This document shows positions 25,813 through 36,542 of a stretch of 64,000 nucleotides of DNA, piece after piece. The stretch is from Streptomyces griseoviridis. Its GTDB lineage: Bacteria > Actinomycetota > Actinomycetes > Streptomycetales > Streptomycetaceae. The stretch lies in assembly GCF_005222485.1 (NCBI RefSeq), contig NZ_CP029078.1:5731501-5795500 (forward strand), given 5' to 3'. The position numbers and the translations under genes are program-made. Position 1 is the first letter of the stretch. Every line of letters begins with the position of its first letter. The notes beneath the pieces are model-generated. The model was not told the origin of the DNA. It was given only the letters and a program-made list of their open reading frames with translations, and did not search any database.

Positions 25813-26841
25813 CTAGCGCTTGGACTTCGGGTCGAGGGCGTCTCGTACCGAGTCGCCGAGCAGGTTGAAGGCCAGCACGAAGATCACCATCGCGAGGCCC
25901 GGGAAGAGCATGAAGGTGAAGTCCTCGGTGTAGAACTGCGCACCGCGCTGGATCATGACGCCCCAGTCCGGGGTCGGGTCGATGATGCCGACGCCGAGGA
26001 AGGCGAGACCCGCCTCGGCCGTCACATAGGCCGGGAGCATCAACGTGGACTGGATGATGATCGGCGTCCACAGGTTGGGCAGCAGCTCCTTGAAGACGAT
26101 GCGCTTGGGCGAGGCGCCCGTGACCTTGGCCGCCTCGACGAACTCGCGCTCGCGCAGACCCAGCACCTGGCCGCGCAGCAGCCGGGCGATGGAGGCCCAG
26201 CCGAAGGCGGAGAGCACGACGATCAGGGCGCCGGCCCGCAGCGAGGTCGGGATGTTGTCGTCGGCGGCGACGAAGAGGCCGTAGATGACCGGCATGAAGG
26301 CGATGAAGAACAGCGTGGAGGGGAACGACAGCAGGATGTCGATGACCCGTCCGACGAAGTAGTCCGTCCTGCCGCCCAGGTAGCCGGCGGTCACGCCGAC
26401 GACCACGCCCAGGAGCGTGGTCAGCAGGGTGGCGGCGACGGCGATGCCCAGCGAGGTGCGGATGCCGTAGAGCAGGAAGGTGAAGACGTCACGGCCGAGC
26501 TGCGGCTCGATGCCGAACCAGAACTCCGAGCTCATGCCGCCGTTCGGGCCCGCCGGGTAGGCGAAGGCGTTCAGCAGCTCCGGGCGCTGGCTGGCGTAGG
26601 TCGTGTACGGGTCTTTGCCGTACACCTTGGCTATGAGCGGCGCGGCGAGCGCGATCGCGAAGAAGAAGACCACGATGCACGCCGATATGACGCCCGTGCG
26701 GTCCCGCTTGAAGCGGTTCCATGCCAGTCGTCCGGGAGACCTGCTCTCGTTGCCCTTCGGAGAGGGAGAAGTGGTCGACTTCTCGACGCTCTCGTCGGTC
26801 AGCTCGAGCGGGGCGGCCGCTGATGGAGTTGGGGGGGTCAT
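25813..26841 (-). CDS. Oligopeptide ABC transporter permease, second bldK-type operon (DppC type)
   Basis: 342 aa. The ATG at 26841 sits behind an aggag, and it is the first gene of the leftward operon. A ~45-residue polar cytoplasmic N-terminus ends [18 protein letters not shown], almost the same as in the 14280 product ([18 protein letters not shown]). Six membrane segments follow, with the coupling loop [20 protein letters not shown] and the end [15 protein letters not shown]. It is separated by 102 nt from the binding-protein gene, as in the other operon. Confidence 0.9.
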   Translation of the reverse strand: MTPPTPSAAAPLELTDESVEKSTTSPSPKGNESRSPGRLAWNRFKRDRTGVISACIVVFFFAIALAAPLIAKVYGKDPYTTYASQRPELLNAFAYPAGPNGGMSSEFWFGIEPQLGRDVFTFLLYGIRTSLGIAVAATLLTTLLGVVVGVTAGYLGGRTDYFVGRVIDILLSFPSTLFFIAFMPVIYGLFVAADDNIPTSLRAGALIVVLSAFGWASIARLLRGQVLGLREREFVEAAKVTGASPKRIVFKELLPNLWTPIIIQSTLMLPAYVTAEAGLAFLGVGIIDPTPDWGVMIQRGAQFYTEDFTFMLFPGLAMVIFVLAFNLLGDSVRDALDPKSKR

Positions 26842-27290
26842 GATGCTCCTGGCCCAAGGGAGGGACTGATGTGTCCGCAGGGCGCTCCCCTACGGGCTAC
26901 GCCGGACTTTTTCAACGCAATTCGTTCAAGGTCAATAAAATCTCGGTTCCCTTGGGTTTCTCTTTACTTTCTTTGCGTTTACTTTACTGACTTGTAGCTA
27001 CGCGCGTAGCGTTTCGTAACTGATCCGTGTCCTTAATCCGGCAAATCACGCGAAACGGGCAACGAGTTCGATATGCGGACTCCAAGGTGTCGAAATGCGT
27101 ACATCCGGTGGTCGCTCTCCAACGGTTCGGCAACAGATGGTGAAGATCCATTGCGCGGGCTGGACAAGATCTCTCACACCCCTCCGCCGTCCGGGTGTCC
27201 GCCCCCCGAATGGGTGGGGCGGGTGTGCGATGCGTTCCTTTTGAGTCGATATTTGCCGGTAACGGATCGGCACTCATGAGGAGGCACTCC
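26842..27290. promoter_or_regulatory. AT-rich divergent promoter region between the second and third peptide-transport operons
   Basis: About 450 nt. The part from 26910 to 27070 is unusually AT-rich for the window, with tttacttt words at 26963 and 26980. A perfect 14-nt palindrome lies at 26997-27010. gtaac words occur at about 27015 and 27259. The rightward gene has gaggagg at 27278-27284. This interval must serve both operons; exact -10/-35 elements were not resolved. Confidence 0.7.
26997..27010. promoter_or_regulatory. Perfect 14-bp palindrome gctacgcgcgtagc, candidate operator
   Basis: It is self-complementary over all 14 nt and lies about 155 nt from the leftward start and 280 nt from the rightward one. 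Related words lie at 13922-13935 (11 of 14 identical) upstream of the first bldK-type operon, and as an inverted repeat at 35212-35226. The regulator is unknown. Confidence 0.5.
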
Positions 27291-28922
27291 ATGCGCGGAG
27301 CCACGCACGCCAAATGGGCCGCTTGCACCGTTGCGGTCGCACTCGCCGCAACGGCCTGCGGAGGCGGGGGCGGCGGCAACGGCGGCGGTGGCAGCGGAGT
27401 CCTCAGCTCGTCCTGGGGCGACCCGCAGAACCCGCTGGAGCCGGCCAACACCAACGAGGTGCAGGGCGGCAAGGTCCTCGACATGATCTTCCGGGGCCTG
27501 AAGCGCTACAACCCCAAGACCGGCGCCGCCGAGGACATGCTCGCCCAGAGCATCGACACCTCCGACTCGCAGAACTTCAAGATCACGATCAAGAAGGGCT
27601 GGAAGTTCAGCAACGGCGAGCCCGTCACCGCCGCCTCCTTCGTCAACGCCTGGAACTACGGCGCCAGCCTCAAGAACAACCAGAAGAACGCCTACTTCTT
27701 CGGGTACATCGACGGCTACGACAAGGTCCACCCCGAGGACGGCGGCAAGCAGAGCGCCGACACCCTCAGCGGCCTCAAGGTCGTCGACGACACGACGTTC
27801 ACCGTCAAGCTCACTCAGAAGTTCTCGACGTTCCCCGACACCCTCGGCTACGCGGCCTTCGCCCCGCTGCCCAAGGCGTTCTACGACGACCACGCCGGCT
27901 GGATCGGGAAGCCGGTCGGCAACGGCCCCTACCAGGTGCAGTCGTACGCCAAGGGCTCCCAGATGTCCCTGCGCGCGTGGGACGGCTACCCCGGCTCGGA
28001 CAAGGCGCAGAACGGCGGCGTCGACCTCAAGGTCTACACCGACAACAACACCGCCTACACCGACCTCATGGCCGGCAACCTCGACCTGGTCGACGACGTA
28101 CCGGCCGCCCAGCTCAAGAACGTCAAGAGCGACCTCGGCGACCGCTATCTGAACACCCCCGCGGGCATCATCCAGACGCTCGCCTTCCCGTACTACGACA
28201 AGAACTGGAACAAGAGCGGCTCCGACAAGGTCCGCCAGGGCCTGTCCATGGCGATCAACCGCAAGCAGATCACCGACACGATCTTCCAGAAGACCCGCAC
28301 CCCGGCCACCGACTGGACCTCACCCGTGCTCGGCAAGGAGGGCGGCTTCGACCAGAGCCTGTGCGGCGCCGCCTGCTCCTACGACCCCGGCCAGGCCAAG
28401 AAGCTCGTCCAGCAGGGCGGCGGGCTGCCCGGTGGCCAGGTCAAGATCTCCTACAACGCCGACACCGGCTCGCACAAGGAGTGGGTGGACGCCGTGTGCA
28501 ACTCCATCAACAACGCCCTCGGCAACGACAAGGCGTGCGTCGGCAACCCCATCGGCACCTTCGCCGACTTCCGCAACCAGATCACCCAGAAGAAGATGAC
28601 CGGCCCGTTCCGGGCGGGGTGGCAGATGGACTACCCCCTCATCCAGAACTTCCTCCAGCCGCTCTACTACACCAACGCCTCGTCCAACGACGGCAAGTGG
28701 TCGAACAAGGACTTCGACAAGCTGGTCGACCAGGCCAACCGGGAGACCGACACCGCCAAGGCCGTCGGCCTCTTCCAGGACGCCGAGAAGGTCGTCAGGG
28801 ACAACATGGCCGCCATCCCGCTCTGGTACCAGAACGGCAGCGCCGGCTGGTCGAACCGGCTCTCGAACGTCGCCCTCAACCCGTTCAGTGTCCCGGTCTA
28901 CAACGAGATCAAGGTCAGCTGA
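27291..28922 (+). CDS. Oligopeptide-binding lipoprotein, third peptide-transport operon
   Basis: 543 aa. The ATG at 27291 is chosen because it follows gaggagg and gives a compact signal peptide (MRGATHAKW, then AALAATAC-type lipobox with Cys23); an upstream in-frame ATG would bury the signal. A Gly-rich linker precedes an OppA-type SBP domain. Landmarks are WGDPQNPLEPANTNE, KKGWKFSNGEPVTAASFVNAW, KPVGNGPY and WQMDYPLIQNFLQPLYY. It belongs to a different subfamily from the two bldK-type binding proteins: it starts with the binding protein and the two permease genes follow it. The downstream permease gene begins 6 nt after its stop. Confidence 0.9.
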   Translation: MRGATHAKWAACTVAVALAATACGGGGGGNGGGGSGVLSSSWGDPQNPLEPANTNEVQGGKVLDMIFRGLKRYNPKTGAAEDMLAQSIDTSDSQNFKITIKKGWKFSNGEPVTAASFVNAWNYGASLKNNQKNAYFFGYIDGYDKVHPEDGGKQSADTLSGLKVVDDTTFTVKLTQKFSTFPDTLGYAAFAPLPKAFYDDHAGWIGKPVGNGPYQVQSYAKGSQMSLRAWDGYPGSDKAQNGGVDLKVYTDNNTAYTDLMAGNLDLVDDVPAAQLKNVKSDLGDRYLNTPAGIIQTLAFPYYDKNWNKSGSDKVRQGLSMAINRKQITDTIFQKTRTPATDWTSPVLGKEGGFDQSLCGAACSYDPGQAKKLVQQGGGLPGGQVKISYNADTGSHKEWVDAVCNSINNALGNDKACVGNPIGTFADFRNQITQKKMTGPFRAGWQMDYPLIQNFLQPLYYTNASSNDGKWSNKDFDKLVDQANRETDTAKAVGLFQDAEKVVRDNMAAIPLWYQNGSAGWSNRLSNVALNPFSVPVYNEIKVS

Positions 28923-28928
28923 CCCGCC

Positions 28929-29852
28929 ATGGGACGCTACGTCCTGCGGCGGCTGCTCCAGATGATCCCGGTGTTCATCGGAGCCACACTGCTGATCTTC
29001 CTGATGGTGAACGTGATGGGCGACCCCATCGCCGGGCTCTGCGGCGACAAGCAGTGCGACCCGGCCACGGCCGCCCAGCTCAAGAGGGAGTTCGGCCTCG
29101 ACAAGCCCGTCTGGCAGCAGTACCTGACCTACATGGGGAACGTCTTCACCGGCGACTTCGGCACCGCGTTCAACGGGCAGAAGGTCACCGAGCTGATGGC
29201 CACCGCGTTCCCCGTCACCATCCGGCTGACCATCGTCGCGATCCTCTTCGAGATCGTCATCGGCATCACCCTGGGCGTGATCACCGGCCTGCGACGCGGC
29301 CGGCCCGTCGACACCTCCGTGCTGCTGCTCACCCTCGTCGTCATCTCCGTCCCCACCTTCGTCACCGGCCTGCTGCTGCAACTGCTGCTCGGCGTCGAGT
29401 GGGGGTGGATCAAACCCTCGGTCTCACCTGACGCCGAGTTCGGCGAGCTGATCGTGCCCGGACTGGTCCTCGCGTCCGTCTCGCTCGCCTACGTCACCCG
29501 CCTCACCCGCACCTCCATCGCCGAGAACCGGCGCTCCGACTACGTCCGCACCGCGACCGCCAAAGGGCTGCCGCGCCGCCGGGTGGTCGTCAGGCACCTG
29601 CTGCGCAACTCCCTGATCCCCGTCGTCACCTTCATCGGCACCGACATCGGGGCCCTGATGGGCGGCGCGATCGTCACCGAGCGGATCTTCAACATCCACG
29701 GCGTCGGCTACCAGCTCTACCAGGGCATCCTGCGCCAGAACACCCAGACGGTGGTCGGCTTCGTGACCGTCCTCGTTCTCGTCTTCCTGGTGGCCAACCT
29801 GCTCGTCGACCTCCTCTACGCCGTACTCGACCCGAGGATCCGCTATGCCTGA
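28929..29852 (+). CDS. Oligopeptide ABC transporter permease, third operon (DppB/OppB type)
   Basis: 307 aa. The ATG at 28929 lies 6 nt after the binding-protein stop, with no good Shine-Dalgarno of its own, so coupling is likely. The start helix is MGRYVLRRLLQMIPVFIGAT. The external loop has CGDKQCD, six membrane segments follow, the coupling loop is SDYVRTATAKGLPRRRVVVR and the end is LYAVLDPRIRYA. Its stop overlaps the next permease gene by 8 nt. Confidence 0.93.
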   Translation: MGRYVLRRLLQMIPVFIGATLLIFLMVNVMGDPIAGLCGDKQCDPATAAQLKREFGLDKPVWQQYLTYMGNVFTGDFGTAFNGQKVTELMATAFPVTIRLTIVAILFEIVIGITLGVITGLRRGRPVDTSVLLLTLVVISVPTFVTGLLLQLLLGVEWGWIKPSVSPDAEFGELIVPGLVLASVSLAYVTRLTRTSIAENRRSDYVRTATAKGLPRRRVVVRHLLRNSLIPVVTFIGTDIGALMGGAIVTERIFNIHGVGYQLYQGILRQNTQTVVGFVTVLVLVFLVANLLVDLLYAVLDPRIRYA

Positions 29853-30825
29853 GCAGCCGTACGAGCCCGACGGCGCCATCGCGGGCACCGGCGCGGGCGG
29901 CGCGATGGACCTCGCGGCCAGCGAGGCGCAGACACTGGAGAAGACCCCGGGCGGCCCACTGGGCACCGGACCGCGCGGCAAGCCGCGCTCGCTCTGGTCG
30001 GACGCCTGGCGCGACCTGCGCCGCAACCCCGTCTTCATCATCTCGGCGCTCTTCATCGTCTTCCTCGTGGTGATCTCCCTCTGGCCGTCCCTGATCGCCT
30101 CGGGCAACCCCCTCAACTGCGACCTCGCCAAGGCCCAGCAGGGATCCCAGCCAGGCCACCCGTTCGGCTTCGACGGCCAGGGCTGCGACGTCTACACCCG
30201 CACCGTCTACGGCGCCCGCACCTCCGTCTCGGTCGGCGTCCTCGCCACCCTCGGGGTGGCGGTCCTCGGCTCGGTGCTAGGCGGGCTCGCCGGGTTCTTC
30301 GGCGGCGCGGGCGACTCGGTGCTCTCCCGCATCACCGACGTCTTCTTCGCCATCCCGGTGGTCCTCGGCGGCCTCGTGCTGCTCTCCGTCGTCGTCACCA
30401 ACACCATCTGGCCGGTCATCGGGTTCATGGTGCTGCTCGGCTGGCCGCAGATCTCCCGGATCGCCCGCGGCTCCGTCATCACCGTCAAACAGAACGACTA
30501 CGTGCAGGCCGCCCGCGCCCTGGGCGCCTCCAACTCCCGGCTGCTGCTGCGGCACATCGCGCCCAACGCCGTCGCCCCCGTGATCGTCGTGGCGACCATC
30601 GCGCTGGGCACCTTCATCTCCCTGGAGGCCACCCTGTCCTACCTCGGCGTCGGTCTGAAACCGCCGACGGTCAGCTGGGGCATCGACATCTCGTCCGCCT
30701 CCGCCTACATCCGCAACGCCCCGCACATGCTGCTCTGGCCGGCCGGGGCGCTCGCCGTCACCGTGCTCGCGTTCATCATGCTCGGCGACGCCGTGCGCGA
30801 CGCCCTCGATCCGAAGCTGAGGTGA
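29845..30825 (+). CDS. Oligopeptide ABC transporter permease, third operon (DppC/OppC type)
   Basis: 326 aa. The ATG at 29845 lies within the end of the preceding gene, with gagg upstream. A long (~65 residue) polar N-terminus precedes the first helix (FIISALFIVFLVVISLWP). The OppC-type coupling loop is NDYVQAARALGASNSRLLLR and the end [14 protein letters not shown]. It forms the channel with the 28929 product. The ATPase gene follows after 9 nt. Confidence 0.93.
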   Translation: MPEQPYEPDGAIAGTGAGGAMDLAASEAQTLEKTPGGPLGTGPRGKPRSLWSDAWRDLRRNPVFIISALFIVFLVVISLWPSLIASGNPLNCDLAKAQQGSQPGHPFGFDGQGCDVYTRTVYGARTSVSVGVLATLGVAVLGSVLGGLAGFFGGAGDSVLSRITDVFFAIPVVLGGLVLLSVVVTNTIWPVIGFMVLLGWPQISRIARGSVITVKQNDYVQAARALGASNSRLLLRHIAPNAVAPVIVVATIALGTFISLEATLSYLGVGLKPPTVSWGIDISSASAYIRNAPHMLLWPAGALAVTVLAFIMLGDAVRDALDPKLR

Positions 30826-30834
30826 GCCGCCGCC

Positions 30835-31801
<967 letters not shown>

Positions 31802-31809
<8 letters not shown>

Positions 31810-32875
31810 GCCGATTCTTGAGGTCAGCGGGCTGGTCAAGCACTACCCGCTCACCCGGGGCATCCTCTTCAAGAAGCAGGTCGGCGCGGTGAAGGCCGTC
31901 GACGGCGTCGACTTCACGCTCGACCGCGGCGAGACCCTAGGCATCGTCGGCGAGTCCGGCTGCGGCAAGTCGACGGTGGCCCGGATGCTGGTCAACCTCG
32001 AACGCCCGACAGGCGGTTCGATCATCTTCAAGGGCGAGGACATCAGCAGGCTGTCGGGCCGCGCCCTCAAGGCCGTCAGACGCAACATCCAGATGGTCTT
32101 CCAGGACCCGTACACCTCCCTCAACCCCCGGATGACGGTGGGCGACATCATCGGGGAGCCGTACGACATCCACCCCGAGGTGGCCCCGAAGGGCGACCGC
32201 AGGAGGCGGGTCCAGGACCTTCTCGACGTCGTCGGCCTCAACCCCGAGTACATCAACCGGTATCCGCACCAGTTCTCCGGCGGCCAGCGCCAACGCATCG
32301 GCATCGCAAGGGGGTTGGCGCTGCGCCCGGAGATCATCGTGGCCGACGAACCGGTCTCCGCGCTCGACGTCTCCGTGCAGGCCCAGGTGATCAACCTGAT
32401 GGCCCGGCTGCAGAGCGAGTTCGAGCTGTCGTACATCTTCATCGCCCACGACCTGTCGATCGTGCGGCACATCTCGGACCGGGTCGGGGTGATGTACCTC
32501 GGCCGGATCGTGGAGACCGGCCGGGACGCCGAGATCTACGACCACCCCACCCACCCCTACACCCAGGCGCTGCTGTCCGCGGTGCCGGTGCCCGACCCGG
32601 AGGCCCGTGAGCGCCGGGAGCGGATCATCCTGGCGGGCGACGTGCCGTCGCCGACCAACGTGCCGTCCGGCTGCCGGTTCCGCACCCGCTGCTGGAAGGC
32701 CCAGGAGCGGTGCGCGCTTGAGGTGCCCGAGCTGGCGGTGCCCGCGGAGTTCCGGCTGCTGCCCGGTCCCGCGGCGCACGACTCCGCGTGCCACTTCGCG
32801 GAGGAGAAGCGGGTGGTCCCGCCGGAGGAGGGCCAGGAGCCGCCGGCCGGGGGAACGGGCAACGGGCCGGGGTGA
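31802..32875 (+). CDS. Oligopeptide ABC transporter ATPase, third operon (DppF/OppF type)
   Basis: 357 aa. The ATG at 31802 follows ggaggga. Walker [10 protein letters not shown]-loop [11 protein letters not shown], signature FSGGQRQR, Walker [13 protein letters not shown] and switch FIAHDLSI are present. The C-terminal extension has [15 protein letters not shown] and ends in a Gly/Pro tail. It completes the five-gene operon and is followed by a terminator that overlaps its stop codon. Confidence 0.94.
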
Positions 32876-32895
32876 CATGGCGCACCCCGGCCCGT
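32862..32895 (+). terminator. 13-bp hairpin terminator of the third peptide-transport operon
   Basis: acgggccggggtg (32862-32874) pairs perfectly with caccccggcccgt (32883-32895), loop of 8. The stem includes the last codons and most of the stop codon of the ATPase gene. Confidence 0.8.
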
Positions 32896-33003
32896 ACACG
32901 GCACCCGCACGGCCGTACGTTGTACAGGATCGCGCGTCCGTATATCGGTACGGCTTCCGTGAAGTTGCCTGTGTGTTAACGCCGTTCGGGCGCTTTTGTG
33001 ACG

Positions 33004-35136
33004 TTATGCCAGTGACCGCCGCAGGAAGTCCAGCTGGAGCCTGAGCAGGTTCTCCGCGACCTCCTCCTGCGGTGTCATGTGGGTCACGCCGGACAGCGGC
33101 AGCACCTCGTGCGGGCGCCCCGCCGCCAGCAGGGCCGAGGAGAGCCTGAGCGAGTGGGCGACCACCACGTTGTCGTCGGCGAGGCCGTGGATGACCATCA
33201 TCGGGCGGTGCGGCGCGACGGCGTCCACCAGGCCGGCGTCGTCGATCAGCGAGTTGCGCCGGTAGACGTCGGGCTGCTCGCCCGGCAGCCCGAGGTAGCG
33301 CTCCTGGTAGTGGGTGTCGTACAGCCGCAGGTCGGTGACCGGGGCGCCGACCACCGCCGCGTGGAAGACGTCGGGGCGGCGCAGCACGGCGAGGGCGGCG
33401 AGGTAGCCGCCGAAGGACCAGCCCCTGACGGCCACCCGGGAGAGGTCGAGCGGGAAGTCGCCCGCCAGCGCCTGGAGCGCGTCCACCTGGTCCTGGAGCA
33501 TCACCGCGGCCAGCTCGTCGCGGACCGCCTTCTCCCAGGCGGGGGAGCGGCCGGGGGTGCCCCTCCCGTCGGCGACGACCACCGCGAAACCCTGGTCCGC
33601 GAACCACTGCGAGGTCAGGTGCGCGTTGTGGGCCGAGGTGACCCGCTGGCCGTGCGGGCCGCCGTAGGGGTCCATGAGCACGGGCAGGAGAGTGTCCCCG
33701 TCGTAGTCCCGTGGCATAAGCACGGCGCACGGAATTTTCCGTGCGCCCCCCTGTGTGAGGGTCACGCGCGGGGACATACCGGGATCCTCCGCGTCCGACC
33801 GGACAACGGCGACCTCCTTGAGACCCTTGCCGTCCGGGTCGTCGCGCAGCACCCGGGCGCGGGAACCCGGGCGGTCGAGGGAGGCGGAGACCAGGACCGT
33901 CACCTCCCCGGCCCGCACCGCGCTGTGCACGCCCGGCTCCCGCGAGAGGCGCTCGACCCCCAGCTCGTTGACCCGGTAGACGTGCACCTCGCCGGTCTCC
34001 GGCTCCGCCGCCGCCTCGCCCGCCGACGCCGTGACCAGCACTTCCCGTGCCGACACGGCCAGCACCGAACGGATGTGCAACTGCGGTCCGGTCAACGGGC
34101 GTTCGCCGACGGTGAGGACCCGGGCGCCGCCCTCGTCGGCGATCCGCACCAGGTGGCCCGACGGGCTCCAGCACGGCACCCCAGGGAAAAGATCAAGCCA
34201 AACTGGATCTTCGTCCGCGTGCACGGGGCGGGTCCCGCCGGTCTCCGGGTCGACCGCGAGGAACAGCTGCGACCGCTGGTCGCGCGCCTGCACCAGAATC
34301 AGCGGGGCACCCGCCTCCGACCAGTGCACACGCGCCAGATACGGGTAGCGCGCCGCGTCCCAGACCACCTCCGTACGGGTCCCGTCGAGGCCGATCACGG
34401 ACAGCCGGACGTCCGCGTTGTCGGTTCCCGCCGCCGGGTAGGCGACCCGGTGCGGCTCCCGGTCGGGATGGGCCGGATCGGAGATCCACCAGCGCCGCAC
34501 CGGCGTCTCGTCCACCCGCGCGACCAGCAGCCGGTCCGATCCGGGCGCCCACCAGAACCCGCGCGAGCGGCCCATCTCCTCGGCCGCGACGAACTCCGCT
34601 AGCCCGTACCCGACCTCCTCCGACTCCGGTTCGGCCAGGGCCCGTTCACCCGTGCCGTCGGCGCCCACCACCCGCAGCGCACCCCCGGCCGCGTACGCGA
34701 CGAACCGTCCGTCGGGGGACGGCCTGGGGTCGATCACCGGTCCCGCGGACGGGAGTTCACGGGTCTCGCCGGTCCTGGTGTCGGTTCGGAAAAGCCGCCC
34801 TGACAAGGCGAAAGCCGCTGATTCGACGGCCGCGTCGGTGGCGTAGCCGACGATGCCGGCGCCGCCCTCGCGGCTGCGTTCGCGCCGTGCCCGCTCCTCG
34901 CGCGAGAGGTCCTCCGAGGCGCCGCCGAGCAGGGCGCGCGGGTCGGCAAGCACCCGCTCGCCGCCGTCCGCGACATCGAGCACCCGCAGTGAATTCGCCC
35001 TGTCCGTACCGGAGTCGGAGCGCAGGAAGACCACACGGGAACCGTCGGGCGAGACCGTGAACGCGCGGGGCGCGCCGAGCGTGAACCGCTGGGTTCCGGC
35101 GTACCGGCGGGGGAAGGAGTCTGGACTCGTCGTCAT
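33004..35136 (-). CDS. S9 family prolyl-oligopeptidase / dipeptidyl-peptidase IV-like serine peptidase
   Basis: 710 aa from the ATG at 35136 (MTTSPDSFPRRYAGTQRFTL). A longer in-frame start exists upstream, but a TATGGT -10-like hexamer 6 nt before this ATG and family alignment favour it. The N-terminal ~440 residues form a beta-propeller (repeats such as SPDGSRVVFLRSD and SPDGRFVAYAAGG). The C-terminal alpha/beta hydrolase has the nucleophile in GWSFGG (Ser574), the acid in HGLADDNV and the base His in VTHMTP. There is no signal peptide, so it is likely cytoplasmic. It would cleave short peptides and lies next to three oligopeptide importers, which fits processing of imported peptides. It ends with TAA. 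Confidence 0.92.
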   Translation of the reverse strand: MTTSPDSFPRRYAGTQRFTLGAPRAFTVSPDGSRVVFLRSDSGTDRANSLRVLDVADGGERVLADPRALLGGASEDLSREERARRERSREGGAGIVGYATDAAVESAAFALSGRLFRTDTRTGETRELPSAGPVIDPRPSPDGRFVAYAAGGALRVVGADGTGERALAEPESEEVGYGLAEFVAAEEMGRSRGFWWAPGSDRLLVARVDETPVRRWWISDPAHPDREPHRVAYPAAGTDNADVRLSVIGLDGTRTEVVWDAARYPYLARVHWSEAGAPLILVQARDQRSQLFLAVDPETGGTRPVHADEDPVWLDLFPGVPCWSPSGHLVRIADEGGARVLTVGERPLTGPQLHIRSVLAVSAREVLVTASAGEAAAEPETGEVHVYRVNELGVERLSREPGVHSAVRAGEVTVLVSASLDRPGSRARVLRDDPDGKGLKEVAVVRSDAEDPGMSPRVTLTQGGARKIPCAVLMPRDYDGDTLLPVLMDPYGGPHGQRVTSAHNAHLTSQWFADQGFAVVVADGRGTPGRSPAWEKAVRDELAAVMLQDQVDALQALAGDFPLDLSRVAVRGWSFGGYLAALAVLRRPDVFHAAVVGAPVTDLRLYDTHYQERYLGLPGEQPDVYRRNSLIDDAGLVDAVAPHRPMMVIHGLADDNVVVAHSLRLSSALLAAGRPHEVLPLSGVTHMTPQEEVAENLLRLQLDFLRRSLA

Positions 35137-35211
35137 GACTCGACCATATTGGCCATGCGCCCCCTTGTGCGGCTGTGCGCCGATCGATGCGCGCGTGTGG
35201 ATAGTTATGAT

Positions 35212-35226
35212 CACTACCGCGTAGTG
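35212..35226. promoter_or_regulatory. Inverted repeat cactac-cgc-gtagtg, candidate operator
   Basis: Perfect 6-bp arms (35212-35217 and 35221-35226) around cgc. It lies between the divergent peptidase gene (start 76 nt away) and the small membrane protein gene (start 88 nt away). The core resembles the palindrome at 26997-27010. Confidence 0.5.
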
Positions 35227-35313
35227 GGTATGAATCTGCTGGTTGCTGTATGGATTTATGTGCCCCCTTAGTCCGACCCCCCGAGCTTCTGGGATCTTTG
35301 GAGGTGAGCTGCC

Positions 35314-35508
35314 GTGGCACTCTCGATTTCGGCGGCGGTGCTGCTGGCGATCATCGTCTTCCTGCTCGTCAAGAAGTCAGGACTGAAAGCCGGGCATGCG
35401 GTTGTCTGCATGCTCCTGGGGTTCTATCTCGCCTCGTCCACCATCGCGCCCACGATCAGCAACCTGACCTCGAACATCGCAGGCATGATCGGCAGCATCA
35501 AGTTCTGA
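35314..35508 (+). CDS. Small two-helix membrane protein
   Basis: 64 aa. The GTG at 35314 follows an excellent ggaggt. Two hydrophobic helices (ISAAVLLAIIVFLLV and AVVCMLLGFYLASSTIA) are separated by a short basic loop (KKSGLKAGH), followed by a Ser/Asn/Ile-rich tail ending GSIKF. No catalytic motif. Similar small membrane proteins are common in Streptomyces, in some cases near plasmid-transfer genes, but no transfer gene is present here. Function unknown. It is divergent from the S9 peptidase and shares its regulatory region. Confidence 0.82.
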   Translation: MALSISAAVLLAIIVFLLVKKSGLKAGHAVVCMLLGFYLASSTIAPTISNLTSNIAGMIGSIKF

Positions 35509-35675
35509 GCGGGCGGTGGGCCGGACTCCGGGCGTCAGCCCGCCGGGAGTCCGGCCCGCCGGCCGGCCCGTCCCGCCACTCCCTCCGCCCTCCCCGGGCC
35601 CGGCCGCGCGCCGGACCGGGGGCGGGCGCGGGGCGTGCGGTCAGCCCTGCCTCGGGAGCCTCGTAGGCTGGGCCC

Positions 35676-36542
35676 ATGACGGAACTGCCCGCCCGGCGTC
35701 TGCTCCTCGTGCACGCGCACCCGGACGACGAATCCATCAACAACGGCGCGACCATGGCCAGGTACCGGGCCGAGGGCGCGCGGGTGACGCTGGTCACCTG
35801 CACCCTCGGCGAGCGCGGCGAGGTCATCCCGCCCGAGCTGCGGCACCTGACCGGGCCCGCGCTCGGCGCGTACCGGCTGCGCGAGCTGACCGCCGCCATG
35901 GCCGCCCTCGGCGTCGACGACTTCCGGCAGCTCGGCGGCGCGGGCCGCTACAGCGACTCCGGGATGATGGGGCTCCCCGACAACGACGACCCGGACTGCT
36001 TCTGGCAGGCCGACCTCGACGAGGCCGCCGCCCACCTGGTCGAGGTGATCCTCGAGGTCCGCCCGCAGGTCGTCGTCACCTACGACCCGGACGGCGGCTA
36101 CGGCCACCCCGACCACATCCAGGCCCACCGGGTCACCACCCGCGCCGTCGAACTGGCCGCGGCGGCGGGCTGGGAGGTCCCCAAGGTCTACTGGAACCGC
36201 GCCCCGCGCACCGTCGTCGAGGCCGCCTTCGCCCGCCTGGAGCGGGAACTGCCCGAGCTGCCCTTCGACGCCGCCGCCCGCGTCGACGACCTCCCGGGCG
36301 TGGTCGGCGACGAGCTGGTCACCACCGAGATCGACGGCACCGCGCACGCGCGGGACAAGGCGGCGGCCATGGGCGCGCACGCCACCCAACTGAAGCTCAC
36401 CGGCGCGTACTTCGCGCTGTCGAACGCGCTGGCGCAACCCCTGTTCACCACCGAGTACTACCAACTGGTGCGCGGCGAAAGGGCCCCGGGCGGTCGCGAG
36501 AGCGACCTCTTCGCCGGCCTCGCGACGGAGGGGACCCGATGA
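35676..36542 (+). CDS. mshB: N-acetyl-1-D-myo-inosityl-2-amino-2-deoxy-alpha-D-glucopyranoside deacetylase (mycothiol biosynthesis)
   Basis: 288 aa, ATG start. This zinc-dependent LmbE/PIG-L-fold deacetylase removes the acetyl group from GlcNAc-Ins in mycothiol synthesis. The N-terminal AHPDDE holds the metal ligands (His15 and Asp18 in this numbering, with Asp17 as probable base), and GHPDH supplies His147. The mycobacterial enzyme has the same pattern. A TAGGCT -10-like hexamer lies exactly 6 nt before the ATG and no Shine-Dalgarno is visible, so the mRNA may be leaderless. The next gene overlaps by ATGA. Confidence 0.96.
   Translation: MTELPARRLLLVHAHPDDESINNGATMARYRAEGARVTLVTCTLGERGEVIPPELRHLTGPALGAYRLRELTAAMAALGVDDFRQLGGAGRYSDSGMMGLPDNDDPDCFWQADLDEAAAHLVEVILEVRPQVVVTYDPDGGYGHPDHIQAHRVTTRAVELAAAAGWEVPKVYWNRAPRTVVEAAFARLERELPELPFDAAARVDDLPGVVGDELVTTEIDGTAHARDKAAAMGAHATQLKLTGAYFALSNALAQPLFTTEYYQLVRGERAPGGRESDLFAGLATEGTR

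Noticed and set aside
27195..27290. Longer N-terminus for the third-operon binding protein
   Set aside because: An in-frame ATG upstream would put 32 residues before the lipoprotein signal peptide; the ATG at 27291 has its own gaggagg and gives a normal signal.
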